From contig NZ_UTVH01000034.1 in NCBI RefSeq assembly GCF_900585905.1, positions 310,001-374,000 of the forward strand: DNA of 64,000 bases. The letters are read 5' to 3'. Source of the DNA: Pseudomonas viridiflava (GTDB taxonomy: Bacteria; Pseudomonadota; Gammaproteobacteria; Pseudomonadales; Pseudomonadaceae). The first letter of the stretch is position 1. Each line of letters begins with the position of its first letter. The notes under the pieces were generated by a model that did no database searches, was not told the origin of the DNA, and was given only the letters and a program-made list of their open reading frames with translations. The translations under genes and the position numbers were made by a program. Shown here one piece after another: positions 53,550-62,620 of this stretch.

Positions 53550-54062
53550 ATGTCGTCTGCCTGCCGTGCGGGATCCTTTGCGGCGTTGTTCGGGTTTAGT
53601 CAAATGGTTTGCGCCTCGCCTGTCGCGAATCTGCCATTTGGTCATGCTGCGCCTGCCGCCCAGGCTTCGCGCACTGTCGAGCTGACGCTGGGTGATATCT
53701 ATTTCGAGCCCAAAAGCCTGGACGTCAAGGCGGGTGAAACCGTGCGTTTTATTCTGGTCAACAAGGGCCAGTTGTTGCACGAATTCAATCTGGGGGACGC
53801 CGCCATGCACGCCGCTCATCAGCAGGAAATGCTGGCCATGCAACAGAGTGGGATGCTGACGCCCACGGGTATGCAGCACCACAATATGCCACATGGTGAT
53901 CACGGCATGACCCACGACGACCCTAACAGCGTGTTAGTTGAACCTGGCAAGACCGCCGAGCTGACCTGGACATTCGCCAGGGCCGATAACCTCGAATTTG
54001 CCTGCAATCTGCCCGGGCACTACCAGGCCGGGATGGTCGGCAAACTGACCGTCACTCATTAG
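53550..54062 (+). CDS. CopI-like cupredoxin
   Basis: A 170-residue secreted cupredoxin with a signal peptide (about 1-40, no lipobox). The copper ligands expected for the fold are visible: His77 (LLHEFN), Cys152 ([13 protein letters not shown]), His157 and Met162. A His/Met-rich loop ([13 protein letters not shown] and [17 protein letters not shown], about 86-124) could bind extra copper. It matches the CopI copper-resistance proteins. GGAG precedes the ATG at 53550. No other copper genes are adjacent. Confidence 0.88.
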   Translation: MSSACRAGSFAALFGFSQMVCASPVANLPFGHAAPAAQASRTVELTLGDIYFEPKSLDVKAGETVRFILVNKGQLLHEFNLGDAAMHAAHQQEMLAMQQSGMLTPTGMQHHNMPHGDHGMTHDDPNSVLVEPGKTAELTWTFARADNLEFACNLPGHYQAGMVGKLTVTH

Positions 54063-54123
54063 TCGCTCAAAACCCTTTAAACCGGGCGCTCATCCGCCCG
54101 CTTCACGTGATTCAGGTACCGCC

Positions 54124-54954
54124 ATGCATCCCGCAGCCGAACATTCGCCGCTGGGCAAGTCCAGCGAATACATCGCCACCTACACGCCGTCTCTGCTGTT
54201 CCCCATCCCGCGCGCGGCGAAATGGGCCGAGCTTGGGCTGACCGCCGAGACACTGCCCTATCAGGGTGTGGATTTCTGGAACTGCTATGAGTTGTCCTGG
54301 TTGACGCCCTCCGGCAAGCCTGTGGTCGCGATTGCCGAGTTCAGCATTCCGGCTGATTCGCCGAACATTATTGAATCCAAGTCGTTCAAGCTCTACCTCA
54401 ACTCGCTCAATCAGAGCGTGTTTGTTGATCGCGTTGAACTGACGGCAGTGCTGGTCAAGGACCTGTCTGCCGCCGCAGGCAAGCCAGTGGGCGTGCGTAT
54501 TCGCAGCCTTGCAGAGATTGAAAGCGAAGGTGTGGCCACGCTGCCCGGCGATTGCATCGACGAACTGGACGTGACCATTCACAGTTATGACCGGCCGCAG
54601 CCGGAATTACTGCGCTGCAATGCGGATGTGATCGTCGAGCAGAGCCTGCACAGCCATCTGCTCAAATCCAATTGCCCGGTGACCAGCCAGCCTGACTGGG
54701 GCAGCGTGGTAGTCCAGTATTGCGGGCCGCAACTTGATGCGGCCAGCCTGCTTGCCTATATCGTCAGCTTCCGTCAGCACTCGGATTTTCACGAGCAGTG
54801 CGTGGAGCGTATGTTTCTGGATTTGCAGCGGTTGCTCAATCCGCAAACGCTGACGGTTTACGCGCGCTATGTGCGCCGTGGCGGGCTGGACATCAATCCC
54901 TACCGCAGCCTGCAACCCATCGAACCGGACAACCGCCGGCTGGCGCGGCAATAA
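54124..54954 (+). CDS. queF: 7-cyano-7-deazaguanine reductase QueF
   Basis: A 276-residue long-form QueF. The QueF motif [11 protein letters not shown] (84-94) and the catalytic Cys184 and Asp191 in [12 protein letters not shown] are intact. It reduces preQ0 to preQ1 with NADPH in queuosine synthesis. It stands alone and ends at a terminator. Confidence 0.96.
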   Translation: MHPAAEHSPLGKSSEYIATYTPSLLFPIPRAAKWAELGLTAETLPYQGVDFWNCYELSWLTPSGKPVVAIAEFSIPADSPNIIESKSFKLYLNSLNQSVFVDRVELTAVLVKDLSAAAGKPVGVRIRSLAEIESEGVATLPGDCIDELDVTIHSYDRPQPELLRCNADVIVEQSLHSHLLKSNCPVTSQPDWGSVVVQYCGPQLDAASLLAYIVSFRQHSDFHEQCVERMFLDLQRLLNPQTLTVYARYVRRGGLDINPYRSLQPIEPDNRRLARQ

Positions 54955-54963
54955 GCAGGCAAT

Positions 54964-54993
54964 AAAAAGCCCGTCATCGACGGGCATTTTTTT
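54964..54993. terminator. Bidirectional terminator
   Basis: The stem GCCCGTC/GACGGGC (54969-54975, 54979-54985) is flanked by A-run and T-run. It separates queF from the convergent DUF4404 gene. Confidence 0.9.
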
Positions 54994-55002
54994 GTCTTCG
55001 AC

Positions 55003-55266
55003 TCAGATACCGATATTGCCCAATGTCACGACGATGTTGCGCAGCGTGCCAGCAATGCCTGGATGATCAAGCTCGAAACGTTCAACGGCCAGGTTGACCC
55101 CGTCCGATACGCTGGCGTCGTGGGTAACCGATTCCAGCTCGATTTGCGACTGAATTTGCTGTATCAGAGCCTGCAGATCCTCGCGTTCGACTTCAGTCAT
55201 CGGCGGGTTTTCTTCCAGTTGCGCGCGCAGGGTATTGAGTTGTTCTTGCAGTTCGCGGGCGGGCAT
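55003..55266 (-). CDS. DUF4404 protein
   Basis: An 87-residue helical protein. The heptad-like QEQLNTLRAQLEE...DLQALIQQIQSQIE suggests a coiled coil at about 5-45, followed by the family block DGVNLAVERFELDHPGIAGTLRNIV. Its function is unknown. The start at 55266 has AAGGAG upstream. Confidence 0.88.
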   Translation of the reverse strand: MPARELQEQLNTLRAQLEENPPMTEVEREDLQALIQQIQSQIELESVTHDASVSDGVNLAVERFELDHPGIAGTLRNIVVTLGNIGI

Positions 55267-55395
55267 GACGTGCTCCTTGTTAGATAGTCTGTCCCATTGA
55301 CCCCGGCACATGGCCAAAGGTCCTTTGCGGGTTTGTTCAAGACTAATCCAACCGCGCAATACTTTCCTGATCTTGTGTGATCAGAGACGGCCCTT

Positions 55396-56004
55396 TCAGG
55401 GTTTTTCGCCCTTGGTTCTACGCAGGGCGATGTCAGTCAGGCAGTAGCCAAGGTCGTCCAGCTGGTCGATGACCGAGTGCACGCCCAACGCATATAGCTG
55501 CAGGGTCGCCTTGGCACGACGATGCTCGCGCTGGGCATCATCCAGCGCTTGCCATTGTGTGGGAGAAAGCCCGCACAGCGAGCCACAAGAGGCCAGCCCA
55601 ATGGTCCACAGGCCGGCATTGAGCCCAGCCTCCAGCAGGCGCGGCTCGCCACTGACCAGCACGCAGCCGTCGAGACGGCTGACCCCAAGTGTCATCAATG
55701 CCTGCCAGCAGGCGTCCGGGGCGGGCCAGCGTACACGGCCTGAAGGTGCCGCCTGGACCAGGTGTGCGAGCGGTTTGGCCAGCGTCAGCCCGACGTGTTC
55801 GGGCAGTTCGTCCAGCCATGCACTGGGAATGCCTTGCTGTTTCAGCGTTTGCAGCGCTTTCAGAGCACCCGGCGTCGCCAGGCTATGTTCATCGGCGATC
55901 TGCGCCGCGCGGCCAGCTTGCGCGCCGAAGTCCACCAGGCAGCCACTGAGGCCGAACAACACAGCGGTGAAGGAGGGCGAGGGACGAGTCACGGGCGCCA
56001 GCAT
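55396..56004 (-). CDS. HAD-fold protein lacking the catalytic aspartates
   Basis: A 202-residue protein whose overall layout follows HAD hydrolases of the phosphonatase/phosphoglycolate type: a strand near the N-terminus, a cap helix region and a later Ser/Lys region (CVLVSGEPRLLEAGLNAGLWTIGLA). Motif I, normally DxDGT, reads FGLSGCLVD here (17-25), so both aspartates are replaced by Gly18 and Ser20. It is probably not a phosphatase and may have a structural or regulatory role. A frameshift is unlikely because the frame is intact. Confidence 0.7.
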   Translation of the reverse strand: MLAPVTRPSPSFTAVLFGLSGCLVDFGAQAGRAAQIADEHSLATPGALKALQTLKQQGIPSAWLDELPEHVGLTLAKPLAHLVQAAPSGRVRWPAPDACWQALMTLGVSRLDGCVLVSGEPRLLEAGLNAGLWTIGLASCGSLCGLSPTQWQALDDAQREHRRAKATLQLYALGVHSVIDQLDDLGYCLTDIALRRTKGEKP

Positions 56005-56200
56005 GGTGATATCTCTGAAATAACGCTGAACCTACGGCGCATTTGTTACATTCAGATGACGGCTCCTGTGCGTTTAAGCGATTTGTGATTCTTGCAGACC
56101 ATTCGCCATCAACTGCCTAATTCAACCAATATGGCTTTATACTGGCGGCCTTGAGTGTGGGGGCGTAGCACCCGCGTGATCATTACCAGGAGTGTCAGCT

Positions 56201-56902
56201 ATGCCCGTGACCGGTGCAGGTCTGTTGAATCGTCTTACCCGACTGTGTGTCTGCGCTGGCATCGCGCTGGCGCCACTGGCAGCCCAGGCGGCCGAAGAAG
56301 ACCCGTGGGAAGGCGTCAATCGCGTTATTTTCCGCTTCAACGACACAATCGATACCTATGCGCTCAAGCCCATTGCGCAGGGCTATCAATACGTGGCGCC
56401 ACAGTTTGTCGAAGACGGCGTGCACAACTTTTTCAATAACATCGGCGATGTCGGCAATCTGGCCAACAATGTCTTGCAGGCCAAACCTGCTGCAGCCGGG
56501 GTGGACACTGCGCGGCTGATTTTCAACTCCACGTTCGGCCTGCTGGGCTTCGTTGATGTGGGGACCCGAATGGGCTTGCAGCGCAGCGATGAAGATTTCG
56601 GCCAGACGCTGGGCTACTGGGGTGTAGGCAGCGGTCCTTTCGTCATGCTGCCGTTGTTCGGCCCTAGCACGGTGCGTGACGCGATCGCGAAATATCCGGA
56701 CACCTATACCTCGCCGTACCGTTACATCGATCACGTACCAACCCGCAACACAGCGTTGGGTGTCAACCTGGTCGACACCCGCGCCAGCCTGTTGTCTGCC
56801 GAGCGTCTGATCAATGGCGACAAGTACATTTTCATCCGCAACGCTTATCTGCAAAACCGCGAATTCCGCGTCAAGGATGGCCAGGTGACCGACGATTTCT
56901 GA
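56201..56902 (+). CDS. mlaA: MlaA (VacJ) family protein
   Basis: A 233-residue MlaA homologue: EDPWEGVNRVIFRFNDTID after the signal peptide and the GPSTVRDAIAKYPD block are typical. MlaA takes phospholipids from the outer leaflet of the outer membrane and hands them to MlaC. The signal peptide ends LAPLAAQA and lacks a cysteine at the cleavage point, so it looks like a plain secreted protein and not a lipoprotein. ATG at 56201 has AGGAG upstream; the GTG nine bases earlier is too close to it. Confidence 0.92.
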   Translation: MPVTGAGLLNRLTRLCVCAGIALAPLAAQAAEEDPWEGVNRVIFRFNDTIDTYALKPIAQGYQYVAPQFVEDGVHNFFNNIGDVGNLANNVLQAKPAAAGVDTARLIFNSTFGLLGFVDVGTRMGLQRSDEDFGQTLGYWGVGSGPFVMLPLFGPSTVRDAIAKYPDTYTSPYRYIDHVPTRNTALGVNLVDTRASLLSAERLINGDKYIFIRNAYLQNREFRVKDGQVTDDF

Positions 56903-56915
56903 TCGATCACCCGGC

Positions 56916-56952
56916 AAAAATAAAGGCGACCTGCGGTCGCCTTTATTTTTTG
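56916..56952. terminator. Bidirectional terminator
   Basis: The stem AAATAAAGGCGACC/GGTCGCCTTTATTT has a 3-base loop and a T-run. It serves mlaA and the convergent PilZ gene. Confidence 0.9.
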
Positions 56953-56977
56953 CTTTGTGAACCAGTTCCGCCCGGAA

Positions 56978-57277
56978 TCATTCCATGGCGAGGATGCGCA
57001 GGCCCAGCCGCTGTGTTCCTTCTTCTTCTTCCATGACCCACACTACTTGTGTTCTGGATTGAAGCCCCTCGAGAGCGGCATGCTCCGACTGGATTACAAC
57101 CTTGATTATGTCACCCACGTCGAACTTGCGCGCTGCCTCCAGTTGCATCCCAGAGCCAGACAAATCAATGCATACAGCCGGGATTTCCTCGCCAGCATGG
57201 ATCAGCCTAACGTCCGCATCCACGCGCATACGGATAAAGTCCCGCTTTTCCTCGTAGTTCCGATCGTTGACGCTCAT
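56978..57277 (-). CDS. PilZ domain protein
   Basis: A 99-residue single PilZ domain. The c-di-GMP contacts are canonical: KRDFIRMRV (RxxxR, Arg12 and Arg16) and DLSGSGMQLE. It should bind c-di-GMP and act as an adaptor. It lies between mlaA and the response-regulator/phosphatase gene in P. aeruginosa also. Confidence 0.93.
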   Translation of the reverse strand: MSVNDRNYEEKRDFIRMRVDADVRLIHAGEEIPAVCIDLSGSGMQLEAARKFDVGDIIKVVIQSEHAALEGLQSRTQVVWVMEEEEGTQRLGLRILAME

Positions 57278-57538
57278 GTACTACCCTTCGTTTTCGTTGC
57301 GAAATTAATGGTTCTTATAACCTTGGGCGATTTACGGTGTAAAGACGCGCAGCATGCGTGGCAGCATGCTTGAAACGCCCGGCGGATGGGAGTACCGTCT
57401 GCGCCTTGAAGGGCACCTCTGACGCCTGCGCATCTGATCAAAAGTCTGGTCGCAGGTTCCGGAGAGGCTAGAAGCGAATCCAGTATGCAGCCGTGAACCG
57501 GGTGCTTACGCCAACCTACTCTGGCGCCGTTTGCCCAC

Positions 57539-58720
57539 ATGCAGAAAACCAGTGCCACCCTGCTGATAATCGATGACGACGACGTCGTACGCGCGAGCCT
57601 CGCCGCCTACCTGGAAGACAGTGGCTTTGGCGTCCTGCAGGCAAGCAATGGCTTGCAGGGCATAGCGCTGTTCGAGCAGGAAACGCCTGATCTGGTGATC
57701 TGTGATTTGCGCATGCCGCAGATGGGCGGCCTCGAGCTTATCCGTCAGGTCACTGCCATCGCGCCGCAGACGCCGGTTATCGTGGTGTCCGGTGCTGGAG
57801 TGATGAGCGATGCCGTGGAGGCGTTGCGTCTGGGCGCTGCCGATTACCTGATCAAGCCCCTGGAAGACCTGGCCGTGCTGGAGCATTCCGTGCACCGAGC
57901 CCTGGATCGCGCGCGCCTGCTGCAGGAAAACCTGATCTATCGGGAAAAGCTTGAAGCCGCCAACCGTGAGCTTGAAGCCAGCCTGCACCTGCTGCAGGAA
58001 GATCAGGATGCTGGCCGCCAGGTGCAGATGAACATGCTACCGGTCAGCCCCTGGTCCATTGCCGAGTTCGATTTTGCCCACCAGATAATTCCGTCGCTGT
58101 ACCTGTCGGGGGATTTCGTCGACTATTTTCGCGTCGACGAGCGTCGGGTGGCGTTTTACCTGGCGGATGTGTCCGGGCATGGCGCGTCTTCGGCATTCAT
58201 CACTGTGCTGCTGAAGTTCATGACCACGCGCCTGTTGTTTGAATCAAAGCGCGGCGGTACCTTGCCGGAATTCAAGCCCTCTGATGTCCTAGGCCACATT
58301 AATCGTGGGCTTATCAGCTGCAAGCTGGGCAAGCACGTGACCATGGTCGGCGGTGTTATTGATGAGGACACGGGCAAGTTGACCTACGCCGTTGGCGGCC
58401 ATTTGCCGTTACCTGTGTTGTATACGCCCGGCGAGGCGTATTATCTGCAGGGTCGTGGTTTGCCTGTCGGCTTGTTCAACGAGGCGACTTATCAGGACCA
58501 CGAAATTGATCTCCCCGAGACGTTCAGCTTGACCCTGCTGTCTGATGGCATTCTGGATCTGCTGCCCGGTGATACACTCAAGGAGAAAGAGGCCGTGCTT
58601 CCTGAAATGGTGAAAGCGGCGGGCGGCAGCCTGGATGGTCTGCGCCAGACTTTTGGATTGGCCACACTCGGGGAGATGCCGGATGATATCGCCTTGCTAG
58701 TGTTGAGCAGGAACCTTTAA
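57539..58720 (+). CDS. rssB: Response regulator with PP2C phosphatase output (RssB-type)
   Basis: A 393-residue protein. Residues 1-115 form a receiver domain with Asp56 (VICDLRMPQ) and Lys106 (YLIKPLED). A coiled linker (about 120-165) leads to a SpoIIE/PP2C phosphatase with SGDFVDYF, ADVSGHGASSAF, LLSDGILDL and the final MPDDIALLVL, so its metal ligands are preserved. It would dephosphorylate the STAS protein encoded next, with which it overlaps by one base. In P. aeruginosa the same pair affects sigma-S-type stress control. The ribosome site is poor. Confidence 0.9.
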   Translation: MQKTSATLLIIDDDDVVRASLAAYLEDSGFGVLQASNGLQGIALFEQETPDLVICDLRMPQMGGLELIRQVTAIAPQTPVIVVSGAGVMSDAVEALRLGAADYLIKPLEDLAVLEHSVHRALDRARLLQENLIYREKLEAANRELEASLHLLQEDQDAGRQVQMNMLPVSPWSIAEFDFAHQIIPSLYLSGDFVDYFRVDERRVAFYLADVSGHGASSAFITVLLKFMTTRLLFESKRGGTLPEFKPSDVLGHINRGLISCKLGKHVTMVGGVIDEDTGKLTYAVGGHLPLPVLYTPGEAYYLQGRGLPVGLFNEATYQDHEIDLPETFSLTLLSDGILDLLPGDTLKEKEAVLPEMVKAAGGSLDGLRQTFGLATLGEMPDDIALLVLSRNL

Positions 58721-59202
58721 TGAGTACCGGTAGAATCCAGTTCGCCGAGCAGGAAGGCACGTTCGTTCTCAAGTTTGTCGGAGAAGTGCGCCTGACGCTT
58801 TGTTCGGCCTTGGATGCGACGATAGAGCGCATCTTCACGGCGCTCAACTTTTCTGCGGTGGTGATTGACCTGACCGAAACCCGCAGCATCGATAGCACTA
58901 CGCTGGGGTTGCTGGCGAAGCTGTCGATTCTGTCGCGGCAGAAAGTGGGCCTGTTGCCTACGCTCGTCACCACTCACGAAGACATTACCCGCCTGTTGCA
59001 ATCCATGGGTTTCGATCAGGTATTCAATATCGTTGACCGGCCCATTCCCTGCCCGGAATGCCTGGCCGACCTGCCATCGCAGGATCAATGTGAAGAGGTG
59101 GTCAAGGCCAAGGTTCTGGAGGCGCACAAGATCCTCATGGGGCTCAACGACTCAAACCGCGAAGCCTTCCATGATCTGGTCAACGCCCTGGAGCGTCACT
59201 GA
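58720..59202 (+). CDS. rssC: STAS-domain anti-sigma factor antagonist (RssC-type)
   Basis: A 160-residue protein whose first 105 residues are a STAS domain. The phosphorylatable serine is expected in SIDSTTLGLLAKL (Ser59). A tail of about 50 residues with three cysteines (PIPCPECLADLPSQDQCEE) is not part of the usual STAS fold. Its ATG overlaps the last base of the phosphatase stop codon, so the two are translationally coupled and form a partner switch. Confidence 0.88.
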   Translation: MSTGRIQFAEQEGTFVLKFVGEVRLTLCSALDATIERIFTALNFSAVVIDLTETRSIDSTTLGLLAKLSILSRQKVGLLPTLVTTHEDITRLLQSMGFDQVFNIVDRPIPCPECLADLPSQDQCEEVVKAKVLEAHKILMGLNDSNREAFHDLVNALERH

Positions 59203-59224
59203 CCGGCGCTGAATCGCAGGCAGT

Positions 59225-59260
59225 AAAAAGGGCGGCACCCGTGAGGATGCCGCCCTTTTT
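59225..59260. terminator. Bidirectional terminator
   Basis: AAAAAGGGCGGCA pairs with TGCCGCCCTTTTT around a 10-base loop, between the STAS gene and the convergent transaldolase gene. Confidence 0.9.
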
Positions 59261-59265
59261 CATGC

Positions 59266-60192
59266 TCAGACTTTGGCGCTGAGCAACGCTTCCAGTTTTT
59301 CCTGGTCACGGGCGAACTGACGAATACCTTCAGCCAGCTTTTCAGTGGCCATGGCGTCTTCGTTCGAAGCCCAGCGGAACTGGCTTTCGCTCAGCGTCTG
59401 ACGCGCTTCGCCGCCATTGCCTGGCGCCAGTTTGCGCGCAAGCGTGCCATTGTCTTCGGCCAGCTTCTGCAGCAGGTCCGGGCTGATGGTCAGGCGGTCA
59501 CAGCCAGCCAGTTGTTCGATCTGGCTCAAATTACGGAAGCTGGCGCCCATGACGACAGTCTTGTAGTCATTGGCTTTGTAGTAGTTGTAAATGCGGGACA
59601 CAGACTGCACGCCTGGATCCTCGGCACCAACGAAGTCCTTGCCTTCTGCCTTCTTGTACCAGTCGTAGATGCGGCCCACGAATGGCGAGATCAGGAACAC
59701 GCCAGCGTCAGCGCAAGCCTGCGCCTGGGCGAACGAGAAAAGCAGCGTGAGGTTGCACTGGATGCCTTTCTTTTCCAGGACCTCAGCAGCGCGGATACCT
59801 TCCCAGGTTGACGCCAGCTTGATGAGAATGCGCTCACGGCTGACGCCGGCCTCTTCGTACATATCGATCAGACGCTGGCCACGCTCGATGCACGCGTTGG
59901 TGTCAAAGGACAGACGAGCATCCACTTCGGTGGACACGCGACCCGGCACCACCTTGAGGATTTCCTGGCAGATGGCAACGGCGAAGCGGTCCGATGCCAG
60001 ACCGATGTCACCATTGCTGCCGCCGAATGCCTGTTTCAGGCGCTCGGCATTGCTGTCGCTCGACCCAGCCTTCAGCAGCAGGGAAGGGTTGGTGGTGGCA
60101 TCTTGAGGCTTGAGTTTCTCGATCGCGGCAAAGTCGCCGGTATCAGCGACAACAGTGGTGAATTGCTTGAGTTGTTCCAGCTTGGAAGTCAT
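59266..60192 (-). CDS. tal: Transaldolase
   Basis: A 308-residue TalB-type enzyme. The Schiff-base lysine is Lys125 in [13 protein letters not shown]; Asp17 and the TNPSLLLK loop are conserved. It transfers dihydroxyacetone units in the pentose phosphate pathway. The start at 60192 (MTSKLEQL) matches homologues. It ends at a terminator shared with the STAS gene. Confidence 0.96.
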   Translation of the reverse strand: MTSKLEQLKQFTTVVADTGDFAAIEKLKPQDATTNPSLLLKAGSSDSNAERLKQAFGGSNGDIGLASDRFAVAICQEILKVVPGRVSTEVDARLSFDTNACIERGQRLIDMYEEAGVSRERILIKLASTWEGIRAAEVLEKKGIQCNLTLLFSFAQAQACADAGVFLISPFVGRIYDWYKKAEGKDFVGAEDPGVQSVSRIYNYYKANDYKTVVMGASFRNLSQIEQLAGCDRLTISPDLLQKLAEDNGTLARKLAPGNGGEARQTLSESQFRWASNEDAMATEKLAEGIRQFARDQEKLEALLSAKV

Positions 60193-60356
60193 GAGTGTGC
60201 TCTGTCCTGTGCGATTTGATGACATTACCCGAGCGCCGCCGCCCACTCAAGGGCGCGCAGGGCAGGACACTGCATTGGCACAACAATGACCGCTGCCCGG
60301 AGCGCGAAAGCCCGATTCAGACTGTTTGGAGCACTGTTCAGGCTGCTTGTTCCCTT

Positions 60357-61370
60357 TTAACGACCGTCCAGCAGGCTGGCGGCCTGATCCAGCAGCGCCA
60401 GCGGCTCTGGATGCTTGTGGATATCCACCGACAACAGCTGACGGAAGCGGCGCGCCCCCGGAAATCCGGTGCCCAGCCCCAGCACATGGCGAGTGACGTG
60501 ATGCATGCTGCCGCCGGATTGCAGATGCGCCGCGATATAGGGCCTCATCGCTGCCAGCGCGGCGGCGCGAGAAATCACCGGCTCGCTGCTGCCGAACAGT
60601 TGTTGATCGACTTGCGCCAGCACATAAGGGTTGTGATAGGCCTCGCGACCCAGCATCACGCCATCGAAAACCTGCAAATGTTCGTGACACTGTTCCAGCG
60701 TCTTGATGCCGCCGTTGAGGATGATTTCCAGTTCCGGAAAATCCTGCTTCAACTGCGCCACGACGTCGTAACGCAAGGGCGGAATATCACGGTTCTCCTT
60801 CGGCGAAAGCCCCTCAAGAATCGCGATCCGCGCATGTACGGTAAAGCTGTTGCAACCCGCGTCCCGTACCTGACCAACGAAGTCACACAACTGCGCATAA
60901 CTGTCCCGGCCATTGATGCCGATACGGTGCTTGACCGTTACCGGAATCGCCACCGCATCGCGCATCGCCTTGACACAGTCAGCCACCAGTTGGGGATGCG
61001 CCATCAGCACGGCGCCAATCATATTGTTCTGCACCCGATCACTTGGGCAGCCAACGTTCAGGTTGACCTCGTCATACCCGGCTGCCTCAGCCATCCGCGC
61101 ACACGCCGCCAGATCCGCCGGCACACTGCCCCCCAACTGCAACGCCAGCGGATGCTCCGCCTCGTCATGCTGCAGAAACCGATGCTGATCACCGTTCAGC
61201 AAAGCACCGGTGGTCACCATCTCGGTGTAGAGCAAGGCGTTGCTGGATAACAGGCGCAGGAAGAAACGGCAATGGCGGTCGGTCCAATCCATCATGGGCG
61301 CCACACTGAAGCGCCTAGAGGGCTCAGGCCTCGTATTCTGTGGCTTTGAAGCTGTTTTAACGGTGTTCAT
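60357..61370 (-). CDS. dusA: tRNA-dihydrouridine synthase A
   Basis: A 337-residue FMN-dependent enzyme: N-terminal RRFSVAPMMDWTDRHCRFF (about 19-37) and the catalytic Cys108 in NVNVGCPSDRVQ-type context (NLNVGCPSDRVQ). It reduces U20/U20a in tRNA. The start at 61370 gives a 20-residue leader. The 5' end of dusA is a known chromosomal target for site-specific integrases, and an integrase gene begins 98 bp beyond it, so the first codons and the promoter may have been supplied by the integrated element. Confidence 0.95.
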   Translation of the reverse strand: MNTVKTASKPQNTRPEPSRRFSVAPMMDWTDRHCRFFLRLLSSNALLYTEMVTTGALLNGDQHRFLQHDEAEHPLALQLGGSVPADLAACARMAEAAGYDEVNLNVGCPSDRVQNNMIGAVLMAHPQLVADCVKAMRDAVAIPVTVKHRIGINGRDSYAQLCDFVGQVRDAGCNSFTVHARIAILEGLSPKENRDIPPLRYDVVAQLKQDFPELEIILNGGIKTLEQCHEHLQVFDGVMLGREAYHNPYVLAQVDQQLFGSSEPVISRAAALAAMRPYIAAHLQSGGSMHHVTRHVLGLGTGFPGARRFRQLLSVDIHKHPEPLALLDQAASLLDGR

Positions 61371-61468
61371 AGTCAACGTGTTTTGTACCGATTTTCGGGG
61401 GTTTTGGGGCATTTTTACCAAGCGGTTGGTACAATGTACCAACCGAAACAGAGCTTGTACCAATTCTC
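61371..61468. other. Junction between dusA and integrase
   Basis: This short gap carries divergent promoters. It holds TTGTACC at 61383-61389 and again at 61455-61461, around a perfect 23-bp palindrome. It probably contains recombinase arm sites or a repressor operator of the element; the crossover site itself is expected inside the start of dusA. Confidence 0.5.
61423..61445. repeat. Perfect 23-bp palindrome upstream of integrase
   Basis: Arms of 11 bp (CGGTTGGTACA and TGTACCAACCG) flank a single A. A second, overlapping inverted repeat ACCAA-GCGG-TTGGT lies at 61417-61430. Position and symmetry suggest a dimeric DNA-binding protein site. Confidence 0.85.
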
Positions 61469-62620
61469 ATGGCAACGATCAGATCACGCAAAAAGGCCGA
61501 CGGCACAGTCAGCTACACCGCTCAGATCCGCATCAACCGTGACAAGGTTACAGTCTATCAAGAGACCCAGACCTTCGCGCGGAAACAGGCTGCACAGGCG
61601 TGGGTGCGCAAGCGTGAATCAGAACTGGACGAACCGGGCGCCATTGAGCGAGCAAGCCGCAAGGGCGCCACATTCAAAGAAATGGCCGACCGTTATCTGG
61701 TCGAAGTCGAGAAAGCCCGACCCCTGGGCAAAACCAAAAAAGCCACGCTCACGGCCATCGGTGCCAGCTACTTCGGCAAGCTCACTGACACCGAAATCAA
61801 CACCCAATGCCTGGTCGACTTCGCCCTCTGGCGCATGAGCAAAGAAGGTGGTGGGGTTCAGCCACAGACCGCCGGTAATGACCTGGCGCACCTCGGCGCT
61901 GTTCTGGCGATTGCCAAAGACGCATGGGGCTATCAGGTCGACCCCCTGGCCATGGGCGGCGCCCGGCGAGTCCTACGCAAGCTGGGCTACAACCTGAAAA
62001 GCCGGGAGCGTGACCGCAGGCCGACGCTGGACGAGCTGAGAAAGGTGCTGACGCATTACCAGGACATGCAACTGAGACGCCCGACGGCCACCAATATGCT
62101 GAAAGTCGTGGGCTTTGCCCTGTTTTCCACTCGCCGCCTTGATGAGATCACCCGCATTCGCAGGGCAGACGTAGACGAGGCTGGCCAGCGAGTGCTGGTG
62201 CGCGACATGAAAAACCCGGGGCAGAAGATAGGCAACGATGTCTGGTGCTACCTGCCGGACGAAGCGTGGCAGATACTTCAAACCATGCCAAAGGCCGGCG
62301 ACGACATTTTCCCCTACAGCCCTGAATCCATCTCCACGTCCTGGGCGAAAGCCTGCAAGTTCCTGGAGATCGCAGATCTGCACTTCCACGACCTGCGCCA
62401 TGAGGGCGTCAGCCGCCTGTTTGAAATGGGCTGGGATATCCCCCGGGTGGCGAGTGTGTCCGGGCACAGGGATTGGAACTCGCTGAGGCGCTACACCCAT
62501 CTGCGGGGCGAGGGTGACAAATACGCGGGGTGGGAATGGCACGACAAGATCGTGCGGGCGCCCGTCCAACTGGGCGCCGCATCAATGAAGTGGCTCAGTA
62601 GGCGCGTTTTGAGCCGTTGA
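61469..62620 (+). CDS. Tyrosine recombinase (phage-type integrase)
   Basis: A 383-residue integrase. The N-terminal arm-binding region (1-60, KKADGTVSYTAQIRINRDK) is followed by a SAM-like core-binding domain (about 65-160) and the catalytic domain with Arg223, Lys248, His307/Arg310 (HDLRH), His333 (SGHRDW) and Tyr342 (RRYTHL). All catalytic residues are intact. Being directly beside the 5' end of dusA, it is probably a dusA-specific integrase. Its last 26 bp overlap the end of the convergent PrtN-family gene. Confidence 0.93.
   Translation: MATIRSRKKADGTVSYTAQIRINRDKVTVYQETQTFARKQAAQAWVRKRESELDEPGAIERASRKGATFKEMADRYLVEVEKARPLGKTKKATLTAIGASYFGKLTDTEINTQCLVDFALWRMSKEGGGVQPQTAGNDLAHLGAVLAIAKDAWGYQVDPLAMGGARRVLRKLGYNLKSRERDRRPTLDELRKVLTHYQDMQLRRPTATNMLKVVGFALFSTRRLDEITRIRRADVDEAGQRVLVRDMKNPGQKIGNDVWCYLPDEAWQILQTMPKAGDDIFPYSPESISTSWAKACKFLEIADLHFHDLRHEGVSRLFEMGWDIPRVASVSGHRDWNSLRRYTHLRGEGDKYAGWEWHDKIVRAPVQLGAASMKWLSRRVLSR

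Noticed and set aside
52209..53915. A 568-residue open frame antisense to lolE and the cupredoxin gene
   Set aside because: It spans two real genes on the opposite strand and shows only the His/Gln-rich composition of a codon shadow.
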